In this document: positions 24,851 to 34,282 of the stretch, piece by piece
Position numbering within the stretch: the stretch's first letter is position 1
Layout: each line of letters begins with the position of its first letter
Position numbers and translations under genes: made by a program
Notes under the pieces: model-generated
Database searches by the model: none
The model's input: only the letters and a program-made list of their open reading frames with translations
What the model was told of the DNA's origin: nothing
NCBI RefSeq assembly: GCF_900111015.1
Contig: NZ_FOFS01000002.1
Span: 124,001-188,000, forward strand
From: Solimonas aquatica
Lineage (GTDB): Bacteria > Pseudomonadota > Gammaproteobacteria > Nevskiales > Nevskiaceae
Length of the DNA: 64,000 nt
Direction: 5' to 3'

Positions 24851-26332
24851 TCAGGCGATGTTCATGATCACCGACTTGGTTTCGAGATAGTGCGCGAACA
24901 CGTCCTCGCCGTTCTCACGGCCCCAGCCGGATTGCTTGAAGCCGCCGAAAGGCATGGCCGGATCGGGCGCCAGCTGCGTGTTCACCCACACCGTGCCCGC
25001 CTGGATCCTGCGTGCCAGCTGATGCGCCTTGGCCAGATCGCGCGTGTAGACATGCGCGCCCAGACCGTATTCGCTGTCATTGGCGTACGCCGCGAGTTCG
25101 TCGATCTCATCGTAGGGCGTGGCGGTGAGCACCGGGCCGAACACCTCTTCGCGATAGGCCGGATTCTCCCGATCACTGGTGACCAGGATCGTCGGCTCCA
25201 CGAAGTAACCCTGACTGCCGGCGCGCTTGCCGCCGGAGTGCACGGCGGCGCCGGCCTTGATGCCGGCTTCCACCTTGCCCAGCACGCTGTCGAGCTGGCG
25301 CTGACTGACCACCGGGCCCAGCAGCGTGTCGGGTGACAGGCCGGGGCCGATCTTGAAGCTCGCGCCCACGGCGGCGATGCCGTCCAGCACCTGATCGAAA
25401 ATCTTGCGCGGTGCGAACAGGCGCGTGCCGGCAAAGCAGATCTGTCCGGAGTTCACGAACACCGCCTGCGCGGCGCCGGGAATGGCGGTTTCCAGATTGG
25501 CGTCGGGCAGAATCACGGTGGGCGACTTGCCGCCCAGCTCCAGGGTCACGCGCTTGAGATCGCCGGCGACGCTGGCGGCGATGCGCTTGCCCACGGCGGT
25601 GGAACCGGTGAAGGAGATCTTGGCGATGCCGGGATGATCGACAATCGCCTGGCCGGTGCTGCCATCACCCAGCACCACATTGACCACACCCTTGGGAAAG
25701 CCGGCCTGTTCGATCAGCTCGGCCAGACGCAGCAAGGAATACGGCGTCTGCTCGGCGGGCTTGATCACCACCGTGCAGCCGGCGGCCAGCGCCGGTGCCA
25801 GCTTCCACACCGCCAGCACCAGCGGGAAATTCCAGGGCACGATGGCGCCGACCACACCCACCGGCTCGCGGATCGTGTAGGCATGCGTGCTGCCATTGGC
25901 CTGCAGCGCCGGGTTGAGCGCGCGTCCGGCGAGCTTGGACGGCCAGCCCGCGAAATAGCGCACCCATTGCGCGGACAGCGGCACGTCCAGGGTGCTGGAG
26001 AAGGCGATGGGCTTGCCGTTGTCCAGCGATTCGATGGCGGCCAGCTCGCTGGCATGCTCATCCATCAAGGCCGCGAGACGATGCAGCAGGGCCTCGCGGC
26101 CCATCGGCGGCAGATTGGCCCAGGCCGGGTCCTGCAGCGCGGCGCGCGCGGCGCGCACCGCGGCGTCCACCGCTGCCGGCGTGCTGCGGGGAATGCTGCC
26201 CAGCAGCGCTTCGCTGGCCGGGTCGCGCACTTCGATGCGCGCGGCGGCAGCATCGTCCTGCCACTGTCCGCCGATGTAATTGAGTCCGCGCGGCAGCTTG
26301 ATGCTGGCCGAATGGCTTTGCGGTGCGTTCAT
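24851..26332 (-). CDS. NAD(P)-dependent aldehyde dehydrogenase
   Basis: A 493-residue ALDH. It shows PWNFPLVLAVWKLAPAL, the catalytic Glu in ELGGKSP (about 265) and the catalytic Cys in NSGQICFAGTR (about 298), with the NAD-binding FTGSTAVGK near 240. It starts at ATG 26332, with AGAGGAGAGAGAAG directly upstream. It would convert an aldehyde into the acid that the two downstream ligases activate. A CCAAAGGTTTGG palindrome at 26411-26422 in its upstream region could be an operator, but nothing more supports that. Confidence 0.93.
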   Translation of the reverse strand: MNAPQSHSASIKLPRGLNYIGGQWQDDAAAARIEVRDPASEALLGSIPRSTPAAVDAAVRAARAALQDPAWANLPPMGREALLHRLAALMDEHASELAAIESLDNGKPIAFSSTLDVPLSAQWVRYFAGWPSKLAGRALNPALQANGSTHAYTIREPVGVVGAIVPWNFPLVLAVWKLAPALAAGCTVVIKPAEQTPYSLLRLAELIEQAGFPKGVVNVVLGDGSTGQAIVDHPGIAKISFTGSTAVGKRIAASVAGDLKRVTLELGGKSPTVILPDANLETAIPGAAQAVFVNSGQICFAGTRLFAPRKIFDQVLDGIAAVGASFKIGPGLSPDTLLGPVVSQRQLDSVLGKVEAGIKAGAAVHSGGKRAGSQGYFVEPTILVTSDRENPAYREEVFGPVLTATPYDEIDELAAYANDSEYGLGAHVYTRDLAKAHQLARRIQAGTVWVNTQLAPDPAMPFGGFKQSGWGRENGEDVFAHYLETKSVIMNIA

Positions 26333-26478
26333 CTTCTCTCTCCTCTGTACGAATGGGCCGCCAGGATGTCCGCGCGCAGCCTGCGGCATGTCCCCCGTGG
26401 CAAAGCCCAACCAAAGGTTTGGCCGTCGCGCTCGCGCAGCGGGCGCAATGCCGGTTCGAGCCAGAAACGGGAATCACC

Positions 26479-27435
26479 ATGCGCGGCAGGGGATGGGTTT
26501 TGCTGGGAGCGGCCTTGCTGGCGATGCCGGCGTGCGCTGCGCCGTACCAGTTTCGCGAGCTGAGCATCGAAGTCTGGGCCGAGGGGCAGCAGCAATGGCG
26601 CAATGAGCCGCAATGGGCCAGCGCCAGCCTGCGGCATCACTATCGCTACAGCATCAGCCTGCGCTCGCCCGGCAAGCTGGAAGGCGCGAGCCTGCTCGAC
26701 CCCGATCCGCGGCGGCGCATCGCGCTGCGTGCCGAATATCTGCGCCGCAACGGTCTGGCCCAGCTCAAGGCCGCCGGCTTCGACACCGAGGCGCCCGATC
26801 TGGCGGCGCGCGTGGCGCAGCGCCAGGAGCAGCAGAGCGCGGCCTGTCAGGACGAGCCCGACTGCCTGATGCGCATCAGCCTGCAGTACAGCACGCTGCT
26901 GGCCATCGCCCAGCAGCCCGACAACAGCCAGCTGTTCGCCGGTCCGCCGCGCTATCTGTTCTTCTTCGGCTATCCGGGCTGTCGCAACCAGGTGCAGGCG
27001 CAGGCCGAGCTGCATCTGCGCGGCGAGGCCACGCGCACGCAGGCGCGTGGCCAGCTCAAGCCCTATGTGGTCGAGGTCCAGGGACAGTCCTCGGGTTCGG
27101 CGCAGGAGCAGGCCAGACTCTGCGAGCAGTTCACGGTGGTGCTGGACACCCAGACACAGCGCCTGAGCGTGGACAACGTCTATCTGCCCGCCGCCTGGGG
27201 GCAGACCCATCGCGAGCTGTACGGACATGCCGATGACAGCCTGCACGAAGTGCCGATCGTCCCCGGCCTGCAGGGCTGGGCGCAGCAGCAGCTGCGTGAG
27301 GCGCCGCTGTCCGGCGAGCGCAGCGAGACCTTGCCGCTGACGCTGCCGCCGGATGGCGACGGCAGCCTGCTCGGGCGCTGGCAGGGGCAAGGGCGGTTTC
27401 GCCTGCGCTGGTCTTTTGTTGCGTCCGGCAACTGA
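26479..27435 (+). CDS. Secreted protein of unknown function
   Basis: A 318-residue protein starting at ATG 26479 with a clear signal peptide (GWVLLGAALLAMPACA). The mature part is Gln- and Arg-rich with four Cys residues. Residues 120-175 have CQDEPDCLMR and PRYLFFFGYPGC. I do not recognise a family. It lies alone between the divergent aldehyde dehydrogenase and the acyl-CoA dehydrogenase on its own strand; the intervals are too long to argue for an operon. It is probably a periplasmic protein. Confidence 0.7.
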   Translation: MRGRGWVLLGAALLAMPACAAPYQFRELSIEVWAEGQQQWRNEPQWASASLRHHYRYSISLRSPGKLEGASLLDPDPRRRIALRAEYLRRNGLAQLKAAGFDTEAPDLAARVAQRQEQQSAACQDEPDCLMRISLQYSTLLAIAQQPDNSQLFAGPPRYLFFFGYPGCRNQVQAQAELHLRGEATRTQARGQLKPYVVEVQGQSSGSAQEQARLCEQFTVVLDTQTQRLSVDNVYLPAAWGQTHRELYGHADDSLHEVPIVPGLQGWAQQQLREAPLSGERSETLPLTLPPDGDGSLLGRWQGQGRFRLRWSFVASGN

Positions 27436-27514
27436 GCCCGGAAGAAAGTTCGGTACGCGGCAGCTGGTGCAGCCCTAGCGTCGGGCACACACATTCATAC
27501 GGGGGAGCATGACG

Positions 27515-28738
27515 ATGTCCGAAACACCACGCCGCCGCGCCGACACGCTCAGCAGTGATCTGCTGCTGCCGCAGGAAACGCTGCGCATCCGCAAGCTGGT
27601 GCGCGAGTTTGCGCAGGACGTGCTGCGTCCGGTCGCGCATCGGCTCAACACCACGCCGGAAGCCAAGGAAAACTTTCCGCGCGAGCAGTTCGCGGCCATG
27701 GCGCGCGCCGGCATCTATCGCATTCCTTATCCGGCCGATGTCGGCGGCATGGGCCTGGAGTTTCCGACGCTGGCGACGATGACCGCCGCCGAGGAACTGG
27801 GCTATTACTCGCCGAGCTTTGCTTCGGCGCTGTTCGACGGTCAGGCGATTCTGGTCGGCCGCACCCTGCAGAATGCGCCGGCAGCGATCCGCGCGCGCTA
27901 TCTGCCGATGCTGGTGCGCGGTGAGTTCGTCGGCTGCTTCGCCACCAGCGAGCCGGAAGCCAGCACGGATCTGTCGGTGGCTTCGATGATGACGGTGGCC
28001 GAAAAAGTGGATGGCGGCTGGCGCGTCAGCGGCGTGAAGCGTTGGATCACCAATTCACCGGTGGGCGATTACATGGCGGTGCTCTGCCGCACCGGTGATC
28101 GCCTCAACATGCTGTGGCTGGACATGCACGCGCCGGGCGTGAGCGTGTCGGCGCCGGATCTGAAGATGGGCAATCACGTGCAGCTCACCGCCGATGTCAC
28201 GCTGCGCGAGGTGTTCGTGCCGCAGGAGAATCTGCTGGGCGCCGAAGGTGCGGGACTGCGCGCCGCCATCGGCTCGCTGGTGCAGGGCCGCATGGGCATC
28301 GCCGCCATCGGTGTGGCGATGGCGCAGGCGGCTTTTGATTTCTCCGCCGACTACATGGAGAAGCGCAAGGTCTTCGGCCAGGAACTGGCGCGCTTCCAGC
28401 ACTGGCAGTTCCGTTATGCCGAGCACGCGCTGCAGATCGAGATGGCGCGCAATCTCTACCAGAAGGCGGCGCTGCGCCTGGACCGCGAAGGCAATGCCGA
28501 TATCGAAGCGGCGATGGCCAAGATCGCCGGCAGCCGGCTGGCCTGCGAGGTGGCGCGCGATGCGATTCAGGTGTGCGGCGCCTACGGCTTCGTGCGCACG
28601 CTGTCGGGGCCGGGGCAGAACTTCCCGCTGGAGTCGATCTATCGCGATGCCAAGATCGGCGAGATCTACGAAGGCGCCAACGAGATTCAGAACTGGGTGA
28701 TTGCGCGGCACATCTTCGGCCGCGAGATGACTGGCTAA
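27515..28738 (+). CDS. Acyl-CoA dehydrogenase
   Basis: A 407-residue flavoprotein of the acyl-CoA dehydrogenase family with N-terminal helical, middle beta and C-terminal helical domains. Visible motifs are CFATSEPEASTDL near 148-160, WITNSPVGDYM near 183-193 and the C-terminal signature QVCGAYGFVR ... IYRDAKIGEIYEGANEIQ near 350-395, where the E of YEGANEIQ is the usual catalytic base in many members. I start it at ATG 27515, seven bases after GGGGGAG; ATG 27509 is too close to that site. It introduces the alpha-beta double bond into an acyl-CoA, which suits the two ligases nearby. Confidence 0.92.
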   Translation: MSETPRRRADTLSSDLLLPQETLRIRKLVREFAQDVLRPVAHRLNTTPEAKENFPREQFAAMARAGIYRIPYPADVGGMGLEFPTLATMTAAEELGYYSPSFASALFDGQAILVGRTLQNAPAAIRARYLPMLVRGEFVGCFATSEPEASTDLSVASMMTVAEKVDGGWRVSGVKRWITNSPVGDYMAVLCRTGDRLNMLWLDMHAPGVSVSAPDLKMGNHVQLTADVTLREVFVPQENLLGAEGAGLRAAIGSLVQGRMGIAAIGVAMAQAAFDFSADYMEKRKVFGQELARFQHWQFRYAEHALQIEMARNLYQKAALRLDREGNADIEAAMAKIAGSRLACEVARDAIQVCGAYGFVRTLSGPGQNFPLESIYRDAKIGEIYEGANEIQNWVIARHIFGREMTG

Positions 28739-28772
28739 AGACCCGGCAGGCGCCAGCAACAAACTGCAGGCC

Positions 28773-28813
28773 GTGGGGCGGGCAGGGCGCGATGGCGCCG
28801 TGACCCGCCCCAC
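28773..28813. terminator. Bidirectional hairpin between convergent genes
   Basis: A perfect 10-bp stem (GTGGGGCGGG / CCCGCCCCAC) encloses a 21-nt loop, 34 nt after the acyl-CoA dehydrogenase stop and 28 nt from the gpmA stop. It lacks a T run. It is the only structure between the two convergent genes. Confidence 0.55.
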
Positions 28814-28841
28814 AGGCGGGAGGCCTGCTCGATGCGAACGA

Positions 28842-29591
28842 TCAGCGCGACTTGCCCTGATTCGCCACGGCCTCGGCCGCCTTCTTCGCGGCTTCGGCAT
28901 CGCCCAGATAGCGATACGACTTCACGCGCAGGTCTTCGTGCAGCTCGAACAGCAGCGGAATGCCGGTGGGAATGTTCAGTTCCAGAATTTCGCTGTCGGA
29001 GATGTTGTTGAGGTACTTGTACAGCGCGCGCAGGGAATTGCCGTGCGCGGTCACCAGCACCGTCTGACCGGCCTTGAGCTGCGGCGCGATGGCGTCGTGC
29101 CAGTAGGGCAGCACGCGCACCAGGGTGGTGGCCAGTGATTCCGTGGCCGGCAGCGCGTTCTCGTCGAGCTTGGCGTAGCGGCGGTCGAACTTCGGATGAC
29201 CGCCATCATGATCGCCCATCGGCGGCGGCGGGATGTCGTAGCTGCGGCGCCAGATCTTCACCTGCGCCTCGCCGTGCTTGGCGGCGGTCTCGGCCTTGTC
29301 CAGGCCCTGCAGGGCGCCGTAGTGACGCTCGTTCAGGCGCCAGCTCTTGGCCACCGGAATCCACATCTGGTCCATCTCGTCCAGCGCGGTGTACAGGGTA
29401 CGGATCGCGCGCTTGAGCACGGAGGTGTGGGCGCAGTCGAACAGCAGGCCTTCGTCGCGCATCAGCTGGCCGGCGGCCTGCGCTTCCTTGCGTCCGGCTT
29501 CGGTGATGTCCACGTCCACCCAGCCGGTGAAGCGGTTGTCGAGATTCCACTGGCTCTGGCCGTGGCGCAGCAGCACGAGTTTGCGGGTCAC
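28842..29591 (-). CDS. gpmA: 2,3-bisphosphoglycerate-dependent phosphoglycerate mutase
   Basis: A 249-residue glycolytic enzyme interconverting 3- and 2-phosphoglycerate. The catalytic His10 is in [12 protein letters not shown]. Substrate-binding segments include [11 protein letters not shown] and [10 protein letters not shown], and the second His lies in [14 protein letters not shown] use GTG 29591 (family start MTRKLV) with GGGAG ten bases upstream; a TTG at 29612 extends the frame but is unlikely. Length equals the standard 249-250 residues. It follows the carbonic anhydrase gene on the same strand across an intrinsic terminator. Confidence 0.95.
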   Translation of the reverse strand: MTRKLVLLRHGQSQWNLDNRFTGWVDVDITEAGRKEAQAAGQLMRDEGLLFDCAHTSVLKRAIRTLYTALDEMDQMWIPVAKSWRLNERHYGALQGLDKAETAAKHGEAQVKIWRRSYDIPPPPMGDHDGGHPKFDRRYAKLDENALPATESLATTLVRVLPYWHDAIAPQLKAGQTVLVTAHGNSLRALYKYLNNISDSEILELNIPTGIPLLFELHEDLRVKSYRYLGDAEAAKKAAEAVANQGKSR

Positions 29592-29609
29592 TTCTTGGAT
29601 ACTCCCAAA

Positions 29610-29639
29610 CAAAAAAATACGCCGCGACAGGCTGCGGCG
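29610..29639 (-). terminator. Intrinsic terminator between carbonic anhydrase and gpmA genes
   Basis: On the minus strand CGCCGC / GCGGCG with an 8-nt loop is followed by TATTTTTTT. It lies 10 nt after the carbonic anhydrase stop and just upstream of the gpmA ribosome site, so gpmA needs its own promoter or is expressed by read-through. Confidence 0.7.
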
Positions 29640-29648
29640 CGCAGCATT

Positions 29649-30185
29649 TTAGCCGGCTTCGCCCTGCAGATAGTGGTTTTTGATCTTCACGTAATGCGCG
29701 GCCGAGTATCGGAAATGCGCGATTTCGGATTCGCTCAGACGCCGCGCCTGCGTGGCCGGTGCGCCACGATAGAGCCAGCCGCTTTCCAGGCGCTTGCCGG
29801 GCGGCACGGTGCTGCCGGCGGCCAGCAGCACCTCGTCCTCGATCACCGCGCGGTCGAGCACGATGCTGCCCATGCCGATCAGGCAGCGGTCGCCAACGGT
29901 GCAGGCGTGCAGGATCACGCCGTGGCCGATGGTGACGTCCTCGCCGATCAGCAGCGGCACGCCGCCGGGCGAGTAGGGGCCGTCATGCGTCACGTGCAGC
30001 ACCGCATTGTCCTGCACATTCGTGCGTGCGCCGATTTCGATGCGATGCACATCGCCGCGCACGCTGGCGAAGGGCCAGACCGAAGCGTCCTCGCCCAGAC
30101 GCACCGCGCCGATCACCGCCGCCTGCGGGTCCACGTACACACCCGCCGCCAGCTGCGGCTGTGTGCCGAGATAGGCGCGGATCAC
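29649..30185 (-). CDS. Gamma-class carbonic anhydrase family protein (YrdA-like)
   Basis: A 178-residue left-handed beta-helix protein made of hexapeptide repeats. The metal-binding histidines are seen in NAVLHVTHDG and IGHGVILHA. The start is GTG 30185, whose GTGA overlaps the TGA stop of the upstream hydrolase, so translation is probably coupled. Family members bind zinc or iron; many YrdA-type proteins have little measured carbonic anhydrase activity, so the enzymatic role is not certain. Confidence 0.92.
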   Translation of the reverse strand: MIRAYLGTQPQLAAGVYVDPQAAVIGAVRLGEDASVWPFASVRGDVHRIEIGARTNVQDNAVLHVTHDGPYSPGGVPLLIGEDVTIGHGVILHACTVGDRCLIGMGSIVLDRAVIEDEVLLAAGSTVPPGKRLESGWLYRGAPATQARRLSESEIAHFRYSAAHYVKIKNHYLQGEAG

Positions 30186-31213
30186 GGATTGACCGGGGCG
30201 ATGGGCCGCGGCGGCTGCGTGCCATCGACGATGGGCTGCGGGGTGCCGATGCCTTCCTCCGGAATGGTGGTCGGCGCCAGCTGGATCTCTTCCACCTGCA
30301 GGGGTACGGCATTGATGCTGTTGTCGCGGGCATTGGCGCTGGCGGCGGCAGCGGCGCGGCGCTTGATGAAGTCTTCCACCTGATCCAGTACGTCGGAGCG
30401 GCCGCGCAGCACGGAGGCGAAGGAGCCGATGATCAGCTCGTGCGAGAGCTTGGGATAGAGCAGGGTTTCCACCGGGCCGCCGGCGCGCGATACCGCCTGC
30501 GCCAGTTTCTTGGTGTTGGCCACATCCACGATCTCGTCGTTTTCACCGTGCACCAGGAACAGCGGCGGATTCTGGCCGTCCACGAAGAAAATCGGCTGGG
30601 TATAGGGAAAGCGTTCCACCGGCCCGAACAGATCGCGCAGATCCGGCGCGGTGATGGGCAGGAAGTCGTAAGGACCGGCCAGGCCGATCATGCCGGTGAG
30701 CCAGCTGCGCGAGCCGCCCACCGCTTTCAGATATTCCTCGTTCAGGGCCAGCATCGCAGCGATGTGCGCGCCCGAGGAATGGCCCATCACGAACAGCTTC
30801 TGCGGATTGCCGCCGTACTGCGCGGCGTTGTCGTGCGCCCACTTCACGGCATTGGCGCCGTCCTTGATGAAGTCCGGGAAGTGCACGCGCGGATACAGGC
30901 GGTAATTGGCCAGAATCGTGACGAAGCCGCGCGAAGCCAGGGCCTGGCCCACGAACTTGTATTCGGACTTGTCGCCCTTCTCCCAGCGGCCGCCGAAGAA
31001 GAACACCACCACGGGTGCGTTCTTGGCGTCACTGGGGCTGTAGATGTCCACATTGAGCTTGTTGGCGCGGTCATAGGGCACGTCCTGGCTCAGGGTGTAG
31101 CCCTGGTCGGTGGTCAGCGCGCTCAGGCCGCCGGCGGTGCAGCCGCCGAGCAGAAGCAGGGCTGCGGCCAGAAGGCCGCCCAGAAGGGCTTGCAGGGGCA
31201 GTCTCAGCATCAT
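30182..31213 (-). CDS. Lipoprotein alpha/beta hydrolase (carboxylesterase-like)
   Basis: A 343-residue protein with a lipoprotein signal (lipobox LLGGC at about residues 22-26). A BD-FAE/HSL-like hydrolase domain follows, with VVFFFGGRW as the oxyanion segment, GHSSGAH as the nucleophile elbow near 145-151, the acid in VHGENDEIVD near 220-229 and His in LSHELIIGS near 252. The C-terminal 45 residues form a Pro-rich tail. Its stop overlaps the carbonic anhydrase start. It is probably anchored to the inner or outer membrane and hydrolyses an ester of unknown nature. Confidence 0.87.
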   Translation of the reverse strand: MMLRLPLQALLGGLLAAALLLLGGCTAGGLSALTTDQGYTLSQDVPYDRANKLNVDIYSPSDAKNAPVVVFFFGGRWEKGDKSEYKFVGQALASRGFVTILANYRLYPRVHFPDFIKDGANAVKWAHDNAAQYGGNPQKLFVMGHSSGAHIAAMLALNEEYLKAVGGSRSWLTGMIGLAGPYDFLPITAPDLRDLFGPVERFPYTQPIFFVDGQNPPLFLVHGENDEIVDVANTKKLAQAVSRAGGPVETLLYPKLSHELIIGSFASVLRGRSDVLDQVEDFIKRRAAAAASANARDNSINAVPLQVEEIQLAPTTIPEEGIGTPQPIVDGTQPPRPIAPVNP

Positions 31214-31460
31214 TTTTTCCAGAAAAAACGTTGTCTTGGGTGATGAATCGGCGCCAGCGCCGCCTATTCTACGGTGCCCGCGCCCTCAGGGATGCCCTTA
31301 CAGACCCCGATCCGATCCTCGGGGTTCGCTGAAAAAACCGGCGCCAGGCTGTGGAAAAGCGGGGAAATTTCGCGGCATTTCAAATTTCTGGATGGCCGGT
31401 CCTCGTAACACCGCTAGGGCGCCCCCACAATAACCGTCCCCCCGGTCCATCCTGAGAGCC

Positions 31461-33524
31461 ATGTCCAACCCTTTGCTGCGTGACGCGCTGCGCCAGCCGC
31501 TGCCCGCTTTCGACGCCATTGCCCCCGAACACGCCGAGGCGGCGCTGGACGCCGTGCTGGCGCAGAACCGCGCCGAGCTGGCCGCGCTGCTGGCCAGCGG
31601 CGGACCCTACACCTGGGAAAACCTGATCGAACCGCTGGAAGAGATGTCCGACCGCGTGCAGCGCGCCTGGGGGCCGGTCTCGCATCTGTTCAGCGTCCGC
31701 TCCACGCCGGACTGGCGCAAGGCCTATAACGCCTGCCTGCCCAAGCTCACCGAGTACGGGGTGGAGGTCTCGCAGTCCGAGCCGCTGTTCAAGGCCTACG
31801 AGGCGCTGGCGGCTTCGCCGGCGTATCAGCAGTACGACGCCGCCAAGCGCAAGGTGATCAGCGATGCGCTGCGTGACTTCCGCCTCGCCGGCATCGCCCT
31901 GCCACCGGAACAGAAGGCGCGCTACAAGGACATCTCCCTGCGCCTGTCCGAACTGCAGACCAAGTTCGAAGAGCATCTGATGGATGCCATCCAGGCCTGG
32001 GGCAAGCAGGTGAAGGATGAGGCCGAACTCGCGGGCATGACCGATTCCGCGCGCCAGGCCGCGAAGCAGAAGGCGCAGGCCAAGAACCTGGACGGCTTCT
32101 GGCTCACCCTGGATTTCCCCAGCTACGACGCGGTGATCAGCTACGCCGACAACCGCGCGCTGCGCCGCGAGCTGTACGAGGCCTATGCCACGCGCGCCTC
32201 GGATCGCGGCCCGCAGGCCGGACAGTTCGACAACGGCGCGCTGATGGAGGAAATCCTGGCGCTGCGTCACGAGCTGGCGCTGCTGCTGGGCTTTGCCAAC
32301 TACGCCGAGCTGTCGCTGGCCACCAAGATGGCGGAGTCGCCCGACGAGGTGGAGCAGTTCCTGGTGGATCTGGCGCGGCGCGCCAAGCCGCGCGCGCAGC
32401 AGGATCTCGACGAGCTCGCCGCCTACGCCAAGACCCGCGACGGCCTCGCGGACTTCGCGCCCTGGGACGCGGCCTATTACGCCGAGAAACTGCGCGAGGA
32501 AAAGCTGGGCCTGTCCGACGAGGAGCTCAAGCCTTATTTCGCCTTCGATGCCGTGGTGCGCGGCATGTTCGATCTGGTGCAGCGGCTCTATGGCGTGCGC
32601 ATCGAGAAGGTCGGGCACATCGCGGTCTGGCATCCCGATGTCAGCACCTATGTGCTCAAGGACGGCGAGAACCTGCCCTTCGGCATGTTCTATCTGGACC
32701 CCTACGCGCGTGACGAGAAGCGCTCCGGCGCCTGGATGGACGAGTGCGTGAACCGCCGTCGTACCGCGCAAGGCTTGCAGCAGCCGGTGGCTTATCTCAC
32801 CTGCAACTTCACGCCGCCGCTGCCGGGCGCGCCGGCGCTGATGACGCATGATGAAGTGCTGACCCTGTTCCATGAATTCGGCCACGGCCTGCACCATCTG
32901 CTCACGCGCGTGGAAGAGGCCTCGGTGGCCGGCATCCATGGCGTGGCCTGGGATGCGGTGGAACTGCCCAGCCAGTTCATGGAGAACTGGTGTTATGACC
33001 CGGCCACGCTGCGCGGCTTCGCCAGACACTGGCAGAGCGGCGAGGCGATGCCGGAAGAACTGCTGGCCAAGCTGCGCGCCTCGCGCAGCTTCCATGCCGG
33101 TCTGGGCACGGTGCGCCAGCTGGAGTTCGCGCTGTTCGATCTGCGCCTGCATCGCGACTACGATCCGGCGAAGAAGAGCGAGCACGGCGAGCGCGTGCTG
33201 ACGCTGCTGGAGCAAGTGCGCGATGAAGTGGCGGTGATGAAGCCGCCGGCCTTCAATCGCATGCCCTGGAGCTTCTCGCACATCTTCGCCGGCGGTTATG
33301 CGGCAGGCTATTACAGCTACAAATGGGCCGAGGTGCTCTCGGCCGATGCGTTTGCCGCGTTCGAGGAAAGCCAGTTCGATCCGGAAGTGGGCCTGCGTTT
33401 CCGCGACACCATTCTGGCGCAGGGCGGCTCGCGTGAAGCCATGGAGCTGTTCGTGGAATTCCGCGGCCGCAAGCCCAGCGTCGAGCCGCTGCTGCGGCAG
33501 AGCGGACTGCAGGAAAGCGCCTGA
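31461..33524 (+). CDS. prlC: Oligopeptidase A (M3 family)
   Basis: A 687-residue cytoplasmic zinc metallopeptidase that degrades signal peptides and short peptides. The zinc motif HEFGH lies near residue 471 (LFHEFGHGLHHLL), with the third ligand Glu in the following VELPSQFMENW segment. Length matches prlC (about 680). It is divergent from the lipoprotein hydrolase and has a 250-base upstream region without other genes. Confidence 0.95.
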   Translation: MSNPLLRDALRQPLPAFDAIAPEHAEAALDAVLAQNRAELAALLASGGPYTWENLIEPLEEMSDRVQRAWGPVSHLFSVRSTPDWRKAYNACLPKLTEYGVEVSQSEPLFKAYEALAASPAYQQYDAAKRKVISDALRDFRLAGIALPPEQKARYKDISLRLSELQTKFEEHLMDAIQAWGKQVKDEAELAGMTDSARQAAKQKAQAKNLDGFWLTLDFPSYDAVISYADNRALRRELYEAYATRASDRGPQAGQFDNGALMEEILALRHELALLLGFANYAELSLATKMAESPDEVEQFLVDLARRAKPRAQQDLDELAAYAKTRDGLADFAPWDAAYYAEKLREEKLGLSDEELKPYFAFDAVVRGMFDLVQRLYGVRIEKVGHIAVWHPDVSTYVLKDGENLPFGMFYLDPYARDEKRSGAWMDECVNRRRTAQGLQQPVAYLTCNFTPPLPGAPALMTHDEVLTLFHEFGHGLHHLLTRVEEASVAGIHGVAWDAVELPSQFMENWCYDPATLRGFARHWQSGEAMPEELLAKLRASRSFHAGLGTVRQLEFALFDLRLHRDYDPAKKSEHGERVLTLLEQVRDEVAVMKPPAFNRMPWSFSHIFAGGYAAGYYSYKWAEVLSADAFAAFEESQFDPEVGLRFRDTILAQGGSREAMELFVEFRGRKPSVEPLLRQSGLQESA

Positions 33525-33605
33525 GCAGGCCTGCTTTGAACCGGTAGGCCGCATCGCCATCGCGCCTTGCGGCCTACAATGGCGCTTCCGCTTTCGTTCC
33601 AGACC

Positions 33606-34217
33606 ATGTCCCAGAAGACGACTCGCGCGCGCGGCGCTGCCACCGAACAGGCCATTCTCCAGGCCACGCTCGAGCTTCTGCATGAAGGCGGTTATTCCGC
33701 GCTGACCATTGACCGGGTGGCGGCGCGTGCGCGCGCCAGCAAGACCACCATCTACCGGCGCTGGAAGACCAAGGAACATCTGGTGCTGGCGGTGCTGCAG
33801 CTGCTGCCGATGCCGATGCCGGAGCGCAGCAGTGGCAGCCTGCAAACCGATCTGATCGAGCTGTTCCGGCAGTTCGCCCGCATCATGGCGGACTCGCCCT
33901 TGCGCGGCGTGCTGCCGATGCTGGTGGCGGAATGCGCGAACAATCCCGCGCTTTCACATCTGCTGGTGCCCGTCAACGAACGGCGCCGGGCGCCGCTGCG
34001 CAAGCTCGTCGAACTGGCCATCGAACGCGGCGAACTGGCGACGCATACCGATGTGGAACTGCTGCTGGATGTCATCCAGGGCGCGATTGCCATCCGCATG
34101 TATTTTTTGCTCGACAAACTCGACGAGCGCTGGATCCGGGGCCTGGTGCAGCTCTTGATGGAGGGCCTGCGCGGTCCGCCGCAGACCAGGGTCAAGGCCC
34201 GCAAGCGGACGGGTTGA
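33606..34217 (+). CDS. TetR-family regulator
   Basis: A 203-residue repressor-type protein. The N-terminal HTH (ALTIDRVAARARASKTTIYRRW, core ASKTTIYRRW) is intact, and the ligand-binding part resembles the TetR_C_11/AcrR group. I start it at ATG 33606; upstream in-frame ATGs at 33567 and 33579 exist. It lies 82 nt after prlC and 65 nt before an SDR gene on the same strand. The palindrome at 34256-34268 is a likely binding site, so it probably controls the SDR and perhaps the TonB receptor that follows. Confidence 0.88.
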   Translation: MSQKTTRARGAATEQAILQATLELLHEGGYSALTIDRVAARARASKTTIYRRWKTKEHLVLAVLQLLPMPMPERSSGSLQTDLIELFRQFARIMADSPLRGVLPMLVAECANNPALSHLLVPVNERRRAPLRKLVELAIERGELATHTDVELLLDVIQGAIAIRMYFLLDKLDERWIRGLVQLLMEGLRGPPQTRVKARKRTG

Positions 34218-34255
34218 AACGACGCAGTCCTCGTCCGTTTGCACGAAGCTGATGT

Positions 34256-34268
34256 GTACGAAACGTAC
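34256..34268. promoter_or_regulatory. Candidate TetR operator before the SDR gene
   Basis: GTACG-AAA-CGTAC is a 5-bp perfect palindrome 14 nt before the SDR start and 38 nt after the TetR gene. It is short, so the assignment rests mostly on position. Confidence 0.35.
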
Positions 34269-34282
34269 CGTATCATCCGGCC

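Noticed and set aside
26411-26422. CCAAAGGTTTGG palindrome upstream of the aldehyde dehydrogenase
   Set aside because: A single short palindrome with no neighbouring regulator gene is too weak to call an operator.
31364-31390. GAAATTTCGC and CAAATTTCTG upstream of prlC, like the motifs at 7877-7987
   Set aside because: Only two copies, next to a housekeeping peptidase, with no -24/-12 promoter; GAAATTTC also occurs by itself before tmoB. Probably chance.
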